Shown here: positions 1-5,738 of the stretch, piece by piece
Numbering within the stretch: position 1 is the first letter of the stretch
How the letters are laid out: the number at the start of each line of letters is the position of its first letter
Origin: Candidatus Avelusimicrobium faecicola
Lineage (GTDB): Bacteria; Elusimicrobiota; Elusimicrobia; Elusimicrobiales; Elusimicrobiaceae
Length of the DNA: 11,149 nucleotides
Direction of reading: 5' to 3'
Assembly: GCA_900540405.1 (NCBI GenBank)
Contig: UQFW01000049.1
Coordinates: forward strand, 1-11,149
Program-made: the position numbers and the translations under genes
Notes under the pieces: model-generated
Database searches by the model: none
What the model was told of the DNA's origin: nothing
The model's input: the letters and a program-made list of their open reading frames with translations, nothing else

Positions 1-2
1 CC

Positions 3-107
3 CAGAACCCCGGTTTTACGGCCCGCATTACTCAAGAGGATTACGAGCGGGACCCGTTTACGGGCGAGCGGTTTTATAACCATTGGGACGAATTAACGAA
101 GAAATAA
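3..107 (+). CDS. 3' end of an unrecognised protein (partial)
   Basis: This is the C-terminal 34 residues of a gene that begins before the window, followed by a TAA stop. The frame is chosen because the two other + frames stop earlier (near 77 and at 94-96), and because an intrinsic terminator follows within about 25 bases. The visible tail is polar and aromatic-rich (residues DPFTGERFYNHWDE near the end) and ends in Thr-Lys-Lys. No family is recognisable from so short a fragment, and no function is proposed. Confidence 0.6.
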   Translation, partial: QNPGFTARITQEDYERDPFTGERFYNHWDELTKK

Positions 108-128
108 AATTTGTGGGTGTTTTTGCTG

Positions 129-162
129 AAAAACCGGGTGCTTTTACAGGCCCGGTTTTTTT
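129..162 (+). terminator. Intrinsic terminator of the upstream partial gene
   Basis: AAAAACCGGG at 129-138 pairs perfectly with CCCGGTTTTT at 151-160 across a 12-nt loop, and the stem runs into a T tract ending at 162. It lies just after the stop at 107, so it most likely ends that + strand transcript. Confidence 0.85.
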
Positions 163-172
163 ATGGGGAGCG

Positions 173-201
173 TAAAAAAGCGGCCCCCTGTTTGGGGGCC
201 G
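173..201 (-). terminator. Intrinsic terminator of the ankyrin-repeat gene
   Basis: Read on the - strand, GGCCCCC pairs with GGGGGCC (182-188 with 194-200) around a 5-nt loop. It is followed by a T tract, seen on the + strand as AAAAAA at 174-179. It sits 15 bases past the stop of the - strand gene at 216. It is back to back with the + strand terminator at 129-162, as expected between convergent genes. Confidence 0.85.
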
Positions 202-215
202 TGGGGATTTGAAAA

Positions 216-938
216 TTATTTTTTAGCAGGCTTTTGGGCGGCTTTTTTAAGCAGGCGCGCAACTTTTTTGCTTTCTAAATCGGAGCGGGCTTGCACCACG
301 GCTACCAGTTTGGCAAAGTTTTTGTCTTGGGTGTCGGCGCCGTGTTCCAACAGCAGTTGGGTAAGCGTGGGGCTTTTTTGGTATGCGGCGGCATAAAAAA
401 GCGCGTTTAGGCCGTCTTTGGTGGTTAAATTAGGGTTGGCCCCGCGTTTAAGCATATAAGTAATTAAATCCGTGCGGTCGGTTTCCGACGGGAATTTTTG
501 CGTCAGTGCCATCATAAGCGCGGTGGCGCCTTTATCGGTTTGGGTGTCCATATCCGCTCCGCGGAAAACCAGCAGTTTGGCGGCCTCGGTCCGGCCGTCG
601 CGCGCGGCAATAAACAAAGGGGTCCAACCGTTGGGAGTGGCAGAGTTAATATCTAACCCTTCGTCTAATAAAAAGTTGATTACGTCCTCGCTCCCGCTGG
701 AAGCCGCCGCGTGCAAGGCGGTAAAATCGGCCCCTTTATATTGGCGTTCGTCGTCGTCAAACAGCAAGGTGTAATCTAGGGGGGCGCCGTCTTCCACGTC
801 GTTTTTAACGGCGGTTAAATCGCCCCGGTAGGCGTCTGCAATCAGGTTGGCGGCGGCGCGTTCCACCGCGTTTTGGCGGTAGGAAAGGCCCAAGCCCAAC
901 ACCGCAATTACAATAATAAGAATGACCCATTTTTTCAT
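216..938 (-). CDS. Membrane-anchored ankyrin-repeat protein
   Basis: A 240-aa protein. Residues 1-3 are Met-Lys-Lys, followed by a hydrophobic segment at about 4-19. This looks like an uncleaved signal anchor because no clear signal-peptidase site follows, so the rest is probably exported to the periplasmic face. Four ankyrin-type repeats follow at about 71-103, 104-136, 137-175 and 176-207, shown by TALHAAASSG, TPLFIAARDG, the degenerate TALMMALTQ, and NALFYAAAYQ, each with a following LL...GAD/N turn. The C-terminus is basic (KKAAQKPAKK). Ankyrin repeats mediate protein-protein contacts, and no catalytic domain is visible. The start is supported by GGGAGAGG upstream on the coding strand (947-954). 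It is transcribed divergently from prepilin 1. Its partner is unknown. Confidence 0.9.
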   Translation of the reverse strand: MKKWVILIIVIAVLGLGLSYRQNAVERAAANLIADAYRGDLTAVKNDVEDGAPLDYTLLFDDDERQYKGADFTALHAAASSGSEDVINFLLDEGLDINSATPNGWTPLFIAARDGRTEAAKLLVFRGADMDTQTDKGATALMMALTQKFPSETDRTDLITYMLKRGANPNLTTKDGLNALFYAAAYQKSPTLTQLLLEHGADTQDKNFAKLVAVVQARSDLESKKVARLLKKAAQKPAKK

Positions 939-958
939 TGTGTAAACCTCTCCCTGTT

Positions 959-964
959 ATTGTA
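959..964 (-). promoter_or_regulatory. Candidate -10 box of the ankyrin-repeat gene
   Basis: On the - strand, TACAAT lies 20 bases before the ATG and only a few bases before the Shine-Dalgarno sequence. The same hexamer stands before nifJ, dapF and prepilin 3. No good -35 is visible 17 bases upstream (the sequence there is T-rich), so this is a tentative call. It would give a very short leader. Confidence 0.4.
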
Positions 965-1036
965 GCAAAAGCGGGGGAAAAAATAAAAAAATTGTTTTTG
1001 TGCCCGGCAATTTTAGAAGGGGTTGTTTTGTTTTTT

Positions 1037-1078
1037 TTTTTTGATAAATTTTACATATAGGTAAAATTTATCAAAAAA
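1037..1078. repeat. Perfect 18-bp AT-rich inverted repeat between divergent genes
   Basis: The arm at 1037-1054 (TTTTTTGATAAATTTTAC) is exactly complementary to 1061-1078, with a 6-base spacer ATATAG. A 12-T run at 1031-1042 overlaps the left arm. The T-rich side is on the left and the A-rich side on the right on either strand, which is the reverse of the A-stem-T layout of an intrinsic terminator. A DNA-level role such as an operator dyad is therefore more likely. It lies about 100 bp upstream of both the ankyrin gene and prepilin 1. Its inner part is TTTAC-N6-GTAAA, as in the palindrome at 5612-5629. Confidence 0.85.
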
Positions 1079-1093
1079 TGAACCTAACCATAA

Positions 1094-1117
1094 AAAAACG
1101 CTATAAAGGCCGTTTTT
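1094..1117 (+). other. Small hairpin in the prepilin 1 upstream region
   Basis: AAAAACG (1094-1100) pairs with CGTTTTT (1111-1117) around a 10-nt loop. The 7-bp stem ends in five T, which resembles a weak intrinsic terminator or attenuator 33 bases before the prepilin start. The stem is AT-rich and could be chance. Confidence 0.35.
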
Positions 1118-1150
1118 GGCTGTTTATGGAGTTATAAAAAGGAGCAGAAA

Positions 1151-1657
1151 ATGAAACGAGGTTTTACATTAATTGAATTATTGGTGGTGGTACTGATTAT
1201 AGGCATTTTGTCCGGCGTAGCCTTGCCGCAGTATGAAAAAGCGGTTATGAAAAGCCGCTATTCTAACTTAATGGCAACGGTGAATGCGTTGGGCACGGCG
1301 GAAGAACTCTATTATATGGCTAACGGAGAATACACCGACGATTTTGAAGCGTTGGATATTGCCCCCGGCGGATGCACCTTATCGGGCGATAAAAAAACTT
1401 GCACTTATGATTGGGGAAGTTGTAAATTAGATTCCTCCGGGAATGACCGCGCAGCGTGTGTAAATAATACAAGTATGAAAAACGGATATGCCTATTATTT
1501 TGAACATGGCGGGTATGCGGATTGGGGCCGCGCTTGTTGGGCACTGACGGCGGACAGAACGGATAAATATGCTAAACTTTGCGAAAATATGAGTGCAACT
1601 TTTGTGGAAAATACTAATTTTCCGCCGTACGGAAGTGGATTTCTTTACAAATTTTGA
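1151..1657 (+). CDS. Type IV prepilin-like protein 1
   Basis: A 168-aa protein with a class III (prepilin) leader, MKRG, and cleavage expected between Gly4 and Phe5. Mature Phe1 and Glu5 (Glu9 of the precursor) are present in FTLIELLVVV, the signal recognised by PilD-type prepilin peptidase, followed by a hydrophobic helix to about residue 26. The part after about residue 60 is a variable head with six cysteines (75, 84, 91, 103, 129, 144), which suggests up to three disulfides outside the membrane. Mature subunits of this family assemble into type IV pili or pseudopili. AAGGAG at 1139-1144 gives a well-spaced ribosome site. No pilus assembly genes (pilB, pilC, pilD, pilQ) are nearby, so a major pilin, minor pilin or pseudopilin role cannot be chosen. 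The N-terminus is nearly identical to the prepilins at 7008 and 10257. Confidence 0.93.
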   Translation: MKRGFTLIELLVVVLIIGILSGVALPQYEKAVMKSRYSNLMATVNALGTAEELYYMANGEYTDDFEALDIAPGGCTLSGDKKTCTYDWGSCKLDSSGNDRAACVNNTSMKNGYAYYFEHGGYADWGRACWALTADRTDKYAKLCENMSATFVENTNFPPYGSGFLYKF

Positions 1658-1726
1658 GTTGGTTTTTAGAGGGGCGGTAAGCCCGGCCCGCCACAGGCAA
1701 CTAAAAAATTTGAAGTATTAAGTATA

Positions 1727-1762
1727 AGAAAACCCCCGGTTCGCTAACGCTTGCCGGGGGTG
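1727..1762. terminator. Duplicated terminator hairpin, distal copy
   Basis: ACCCCCGG (1732-1739) pairs with CCGGGGGT (1754-1761) around a 14-nt loop. On the - strand it is followed by TTTTC and would back up nifJ termination. On the + strand the T tail (TGTTT) is weaker, but it is the only GC-rich terminator-like hairpin with a T tail after prepilin 1, so it may act in both directions. Confidence 0.7.
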
Positions 1763-1783
1763 TTTCATCCTACTGGTTATAAA

Positions 1784-1840
1784 TTACTTAACCACTTTTT
1801 CCGTCGGTTGGATAGCGGCCAGTTGTTTATACAGGTCGCG
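1784..1840 (-). pseudogene. Duplicated C-terminal fragment of nifJ
   Basis: The 57 bases encode exactly the last 18 residues of PFOR (Arg-Asp-Leu-Tyr ... Lys-Val-Val-Lys) plus TAA, identical to 1913-1969. It has no start of its own in register with a ribosome site and is too short to function, so it is a remnant of the tandem duplication. Upstream of the duplicated part the frame reads Pro-Lys-Gln-Gln in place of the Ala-Trp-Arg of the intact gene. The 12-bp junction may therefore derive from a variant nifJ end rather than being random. Confidence 0.8.
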
Positions 1841-1852
1841 CTGCTGTTTGGG

Positions 1853-1969
1853 ATAAGAAAACCCCCGGTTCGCTAACGCTTGCCGGGGGTATTTCATCCT
1901 ACTGGTTATAAATTACTTAACCACTTTTTCCGTCGGTTGGATAGCGGCCAGTTGTTTATACAGGTCGCG
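1853..1969 (-). repeat. Proximal copy of the nifJ 3'-end tandem duplication
   Basis: This copy is continuous with the intact nifJ gene: 1913-1969 is coding and 1853-1912 holds the downstream spacer and terminator. It matches 1724-1840 at 116 of 117 positions. The near identity over both coding and non-coding parts points to a recent event. Confidence 0.97.
1855..1891 (-). terminator. Intrinsic terminator of nifJ, proximal copy
   Basis: ACCCCCGG (1861-1868) pairs with CCGGGGGT (1883-1890) around a 14-nt loop. On the - strand it is followed by TTTTC. It lies about 20 bases past the nifJ stop codon at 1913. Confidence 0.8.
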
Positions 1970-4900
1970 TCTCCAAGCGTATTCGGATTCAGCGCGTTTA
2001 ATCAGTTCTTTGGCAAGTTCCGGGTTATCGCGCATCAAGCCTTTGAAGCGGTTTTCGCCGCTCATGTAGTCCGCCAACGGCAACGTCGGCGCGCCTAACG
2101 GGCTATCCACATGCAAGGGGTTTTTGCCTTCGTAGCGGGCCTCGGGGTTGAAGCGGTACAGAATCCAGCGGCCGGCTTGTACGGCGCGTTTGGCTTCGCC
2201 CATACCTTTGGACATATCAATCCCGTGCGCAATACAATGGGAGTAGGCAATTACCAACGCCGGGCCGTTGTAAGCATCCGCTTCCGCCAGCGCTTGAATG
2301 GTCTGGTTCATATTGGCACCCATGGCTACTTGCGCAACATAAATGTTGCCGTAGGTCATGGCAATCATACCCAGGTCTTTCTTCGGCATTTGTTTACCGC
2401 CCGCCGCAAACAAGGCTTTGGCGCCTAACGGGGTGGCTTTGGACATCTGGCCGCCGGTGTTGGAGTAGACTTCCGTATCCAGCACCAAGATTTTGATGTT
2501 CTTGCCGCTGGCTAATACATGGTCCAAACCGCCGTAGCCAATATCGTAGGCCCAACCGTCGCCGCCCAAAATCCAGACGGATTTTTTGACGAGGTAGTCC
2601 GCCAAGCTCAGCAAGCGTTTGCAGGTATCGCAACCGCTTTCGGCGCCTTTGTTCAAAATGGCTTTCAAGTCGGCTACGCGTTTTCTCTGTTCTTCAACGC
2701 CCGCATCCGTGGATTGGTCCGCGTTTAACAAGGCATCAATCAAGGCCGCGTGTTCTTTTAAGCCGCCTTCTTTGGCTTGCAAGAGCAAGGCTTTGGCATC
2801 GTGGTTCAGTTGGTCAAACGCCAAGCGGATACCCAAGCCAAATTCCGCGTTGTCTTCAAACAAGGAGTTAGACCACGCCGGCCCTTTGCCGTCCGGGCGT
2901 TTGCAGTAAGGCGTGGTGGGCAGGTTGCCGCCGTAAATGGAGGAGCAGCCCGTCGCGTTGGCCACAGCCAAGCGGTCGCCGAATAACTGGGTCAACAGTT
3001 TTACATAAGGGGTTTCACCGCAGCCCGCGCACGCGCCGGAGAACTCAAAGAGCGGTTGGCGGAATTGGGAACCTTTGACGGATTCTTTCTTGGTGGTCAC
3101 GTCCGCCTGTTTGAGGCCCAAGAAGAACGCAAAGTTGTCAATTTCGTTTTCACGCACGGAAAGCTGGTGAACCATGTTCAAGGCTTTCTTTTCCGGGTTT
3201 TCTTTGTTTTTGGCGGGGCAGTTAAATACGCAGGCGCCGCAGCCGGTGCAGTCTTCCACCGCTACTTGTACGGTGAATTTCTTGCCGGCAATATCGCCTT
3301 TGCCGTCGGCCGATTTGAAGGTTTTGGGCGCATCTTTCAGCGCGTCGGCATCATAGGCTTTAATGCGGATAGCCGCGTGCGGGCACACCAAGGAGCAGAA
3401 ACCGCATTGGATGCAGGTGTTCGGGTCCCATTCGGGTACCATAATGGCAATATTGCGTTTTTCATACTGCGTGGTAGCGGTAGGATATACGCCGCCTTCC
3501 GGCATAGCGGAGGTGGGTAATTCGTCACCGCGGCCGGCAATCATTTCGCCCAATACATCTTTTACAAACGCGGGGGCGGAAGCCGGCACAGGGGCTTTGG
3601 TGTGCAGGGTGGAGGTCACTTCGGACGGGTATTTTACTTCGTGTAAACCCGCCAAGGCCGCGTCCACGGCTACATAGTTTTTCTTAACAATTTCTTCGCC
3701 TTTTTTGGAATAAGTCTTTTTGATGGCTTCTTTAATATCGGCAATGGCTTTTTCGGTAGGGATAACGCCCGCAATACCGAAGAACGCCGTTTGCATAATG
3801 GTATTGGTGCGGCTGCCCATGCCGGTAGCCAACGCAATATCGGAAGCATCAATGGTGTAAACTTTCAGTTTGCGGTCAATGATGATTTTTTGTACTTCGG
3901 CGGTCAGGTGGTTCCACAATTCATCCGCGGCATACGGCGCGTTGATTAACACCGTGGCGCCTTGTTTGGCTTTGCCCAGCACGTCGTATTTATCCAAGAA
4001 GTCAAACATGTGTACACCGATAAAATCGGCCGATTGGATAAGGTACGGGGCGCGGATGTAGTTTTTGCCAAAGCGGATGTGGGACGTGGTCATAGAACCG
4101 GATTTTTTAGAGTCGTACACAAAGTAGCCTTGCGCAAAGAAACCGTTGGCGCTGATAATCTTCATGGTGTTTTTGTTGGCGCCTACGGTACCGTCGGAGC
4201 CCAAACCGTAGAACAAAGCGGCAAAAATGTCGTTAGCGGCTTTGCTTTCCAATTTGGTTTCGGGTAAAGAAGTGTGGGTTAAATCGTCGTTAATGCCCAC
4301 GGTGAAGTTTTTAATAGGCGCGTTAGCGGCCAAGTTGTCAAAAACGGCTTTGACGTGGGAAGGCGTAAAGTCTTTAGAGCCAATCCCGTAGCGCCCGCCA
4401 ATGATAAGCGGCGTGGTGGGGAATTTGGCCTTGGCTTCGGCGGTTAAGAACGCGGCGCACACATCTTGGAACAACGGTTCGCCCAAGGAGCCGGGTTCTT
4501 TGGTGCGGTCCATAACGGCAATCTTTTTAACCGTGCTGGGGATAACGCGCACAAAATCGGCAATAGAGAAGGGGCGGAACAATTTAATTTTGAGTACACC
4601 CACTTTTTGGCCTTTCATGGCTTCTACCGCGTTTTGGGCCACGTCCGCGCCGGAACCCATAATCACTACCAGTCTTTCGGCGTCTTCGTCCCCAACGTAT
4701 TGGAACAAATCGTATTTGCGGCCGGTCATTTTTTCAAATTTGGCCATTTCTTCTTTTACAATGCCGGGCACGGCGTTATAAAATTTGTTGACGGCTTCGC
4801 GCGCTTGGAAGTACACATCCGGGTTGGCGGCGGTACCGCGCACGGTGGGGTGTTCCGGGTTGAGGCCGCGGCTTTTGTGCTGGGCGATTAAATCGTCGTC

Positions 4901-5482
4901 AATCATTTCGTGCATTTGTTCTTTGGTCAGGGGTTCCACCATGTTCAGCTCGTGGCTGGTGCGGAAACCGTCAAAGAAATGCAAGAAAGGCACGCGGGCG
5001 CGCAAGGTGGCCGCTTGGGAGATTAAGGCCATATCCATGGCTTCTTGCGGGTTATCGGAGCAGAGCATGGCCCAACCGGTTTGGCGCACGGCCATAACGT
5101 CGGAATGGTCCCCGAAGATAGACAGAGCGGAAGTAGCAATCGCGCGGGCAGACACATGGAACACCGTGGGGGTCAATTCACCCGCGATTTTGTACATATT
5201 GGGAATCATCAGCAGTAAACCCTGCGAAGCGGTAAAAGTGGTGGTCAGGGCACCGGCCGTTAAGGAACCGTGTACCGCGCCGGAAGCACCGCCTTCGGAC
5301 TGCAATTCGTTCACGGAAGGAACGTTGCCCCAAATGTTGGTTTCACCTTTGGCGCTTTTGGCGTCGCAGATTTCACCCATGGTGGAGGAAGGAGTAATCG
5401 GGTAAATAGCGATTACTTCGTTGGTGGCATGGGCGACGTGGGATACTGCACCGTTGCCGTCCATAGCAACTAATTTTGCCAT
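1913..5482 (-). CDS. nifJ: Pyruvate:ferredoxin (flavodoxin) oxidoreductase, homodimeric type
   Basis: A 1189-aa fused-domain PFOR that oxidatively decarboxylates pyruvate with CoA to acetyl-CoA and CO2 and reduces ferredoxin in the cytoplasm. The N-terminal pyrimidine-binding domain carries YPITPSSTMGE (27-37). Two ferredoxin-type 4Fe-4S motifs have Cys690/693/696/700 and Cys745/748/751/755. Cys818, 821, 846 and 1083 match the ligands of the proximal cluster known from Desulfovibrio PFOR. The TPP-binding motif runs from GDG (974) to NTGG (1008-1011). All cofactor residues are present and the length is normal for the family. The Met at 5482 is chosen over an upstream in-frame Met at 5542 because MAKLVAMDGN is the family N-terminus and AAGGAG stands 10 bases before it. 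It is monocistronic, with its own promoter and terminator. Its 3' end is duplicated downstream. Confidence 0.97.
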   Translation of the reverse strand: MAKLVAMDGNGAVSHVAHATNEVIAIYPITPSSTMGEICDAKSAKGETNIWGNVPSVNELQSEGGASGAVHGSLTAGALTTTFTASQGLLLMIPNMYKIAGELTPTVFHVSARAIATSALSIFGDHSDVMAVRQTGWAMLCSDNPQEAMDMALISQAATLRARVPFLHFFDGFRTSHELNMVEPLTKEQMHEMIDDDLIAQHKSRGLNPEHPTVRGTAANPDVYFQAREAVNKFYNAVPGIVKEEMAKFEKMTGRKYDLFQYVGDEDAERLVVIMGSGADVAQNAVEAMKGQKVGVLKIKLFRPFSIADFVRVIPSTVKKIAVMDRTKEPGSLGEPLFQDVCAAFLTAEAKAKFPTTPLIIGGRYGIGSKDFTPSHVKAVFDNLAANAPIKNFTVGINDDLTHTSLPETKLESKAANDIFAALFYGLGSDGTVGANKNTMKIISANGFFAQGYFVYDSKKSGSMTTSHIRFGKNYIRAPYLIQSADFIGVHMFDFLDKYDVLGKAKQGATVLINAPYAADELWNHLTAEVQKIIIDRKLKVYTIDASDIALATGMGSRTNTIMQTAFFGIAGVIPTEKAIADIKEAIKKTYSKKGEEIVKKNYVAVDAALAGLHEVKYPSEVTSTLHTKAPVPASAPAFVKDVLGEMIAGRGDELPTSAMPEGGVYPTATTQYEKRNIAIMVPEWDPNTCIQCGFCSLVCPHAAIRIKAYDADALKDAPKTFKSADGKGDIAGKKFTVQVAVEDCTGCGACVFNCPAKNKENPEKKALNMVHQLSVRENEIDNFAFFLGLKQADVTTKKESVKGSQFRQPLFEFSGACAGCGETPYVKLLTQLFGDRLAVANATGCSSIYGGNLPTTPYCKRPDGKGPAWSNSLFEDNAEFGLGIRLAFDQLNHDAKALLLQAKEGGLKEHAALIDALLNADQSTDAGVEEQRKRVADLKAILNKGAESGCDTCKRLLSLADYLVKKSVWILGGDGWAYDIGYGGLDHVLASGKNIKILVLDTEVYSNTGGQMSKATPLGAKALFAAGGKQMPKKDLGMIAMTYGNIYVAQVAMGANMNQTIQALAEADAYNGPALVIAYSHCIAHGIDMSKGMGEAKRAVQAGRWILYRFNPEARYEGKNPLHVDSPLGAPTLPLADYMSGENRFKGLMRDNPELAKELIKRAESEYAWRRDLYKQLAAIQPTEKVVK

Positions 5483-5524
5483 ATAAAGAAGTCTCCTTTT
5501 GCGTAAAATAAAAACGGTAAAACT

Positions 5525-5567
5525 CCGCACGCCCAAAGGCATGCGGGGGCCGGAGGTAAAAACCGGC
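5525..5567 (-). promoter_or_regulatory. Two tandem hairpins in the nifJ leader
   Basis: In - strand RNA, GCCGG and CCGGC form a small first hairpin (about 5549-5567). Then CCGCATGCC pairs with GGCGTGCGG (5525-5547), with one U-G wobble and a 5-nt loop, followed by AGTTTTACCGTTTTT. They lie between the predicted transcription start and the ribosome site, so they could be an attenuator or an mRNA-stabilising element. No known riboswitch is recognised. Confidence 0.45.
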
Positions 5568-5575
5568 TTAATACT

Positions 5576-5604
5576 ATTGTATAACTTTGGGGGGGAGCGG
5601 TCAA
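5576..5604 (-). promoter_or_regulatory. Sigma-70-type promoter of nifJ
   Basis: On the - strand the -35 box is TTGACC (5599-5604), the spacer is exactly 17 bp, and the -10 box is TACAAT (5576-5581). The predicted start is near 5569, which gives a leader of about 87 nt containing two hairpins. This is the best promoter match in the window. Confidence 0.8.
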
Positions 5605-5611
5605 ACTATAA

Positions 5612-5629
5612 ATTTACCGCGCGGTAAAT
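5612..5629. promoter_or_regulatory. Perfect 18-bp palindrome, candidate operator
   Basis: ATTTACCGCGCGGTAAAT is its own reverse complement. It lies 7 bp upstream of the nifJ -35 box, a typical place for an activator or upstream-binding regulator, and in the shared divergent region with the glycosyltransferase gene. It contains TTTAC-N6-GTAAA, the same spaced dyad as the inverted repeat at 1037-1078. I do not match it to a named regulator. Confidence 0.65.
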
Positions 5630-5683
5630 AATGTTTGCATTTGGCCCGCGCCATCAAAATTTATTTTTTGCAAAAGGGTTTTT

Positions 5684-5712
5684 TTATGCAAGGCCCCGCT
5701 TTTTGGTAAACT
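5684..5712 (+). promoter_or_regulatory. Possible promoter of the GT9-like gene
   Basis: TTATGC (5684-5689), a 17-bp spacer and TAAACT (5707-5712) form a weak sigma-70-like pair. The alternative -10, TATATA (5712-5717), overlaps it. The predicted start falls just before or at the ribosome site. Tentative. Confidence 0.35.
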
Positions 5713-5738
5713 ATATAAAAAGGGGGCCGTTTTTAATT

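Larger units (their letters stand above)
1724..1840 (-). repeat. Distal copy of the nifJ 3'-end tandem duplication
   Basis: This 117-bp segment is repeated at 1853-1969 with one difference (G at 1762, A at 1891). Read on the - strand it holds the last 19 codons of nifJ including the stop, then about 60 bp of downstream sequence with the terminator hairpin. The two copies are separated by 12 unique bases (1841-1852). Confidence 0.97.

Noticed and set aside
1671..1692. GC-rich inverted repeat GGCGG...CCGCC just after prepilin 1 as its terminator
   Set aside because: The stem is only 5 bp and no T tract follows; the duplicated hairpin at 1727-1762 is the better candidate.
1724..1969. Repeated hairpins as the start of a CRISPR array or integron
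   Set aside because: There are only two copies, each containing the coding end of nifJ. There are no regular spacers, cas genes or integrase.
3056..3520. + strand open frame (154 codons) opposite the nifJ ferredoxin domain
   Set aside because: It is antisense to the cluster-binding cysteine motifs, with no start signals.
4785..5405. + strand open frame (206 codons) opposite the nifJ 5' part
   Set aside because: It is a shadow of a conserved coding region on the other strand, with composition and residues that fit no family.
5483..5542. N-terminal extension of nifJ by 20 residues
   Set aside because: The start would lie in a leader hairpin without a ribosome site, and the family N-terminus begins at 5482.
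5631..5738. N-terminal extension of the GT9-like protein by 36 residues
   Set aside because: There is no ribosome site before 5631 because the palindrome occupies that place, while AAGGGGG precedes 5739.
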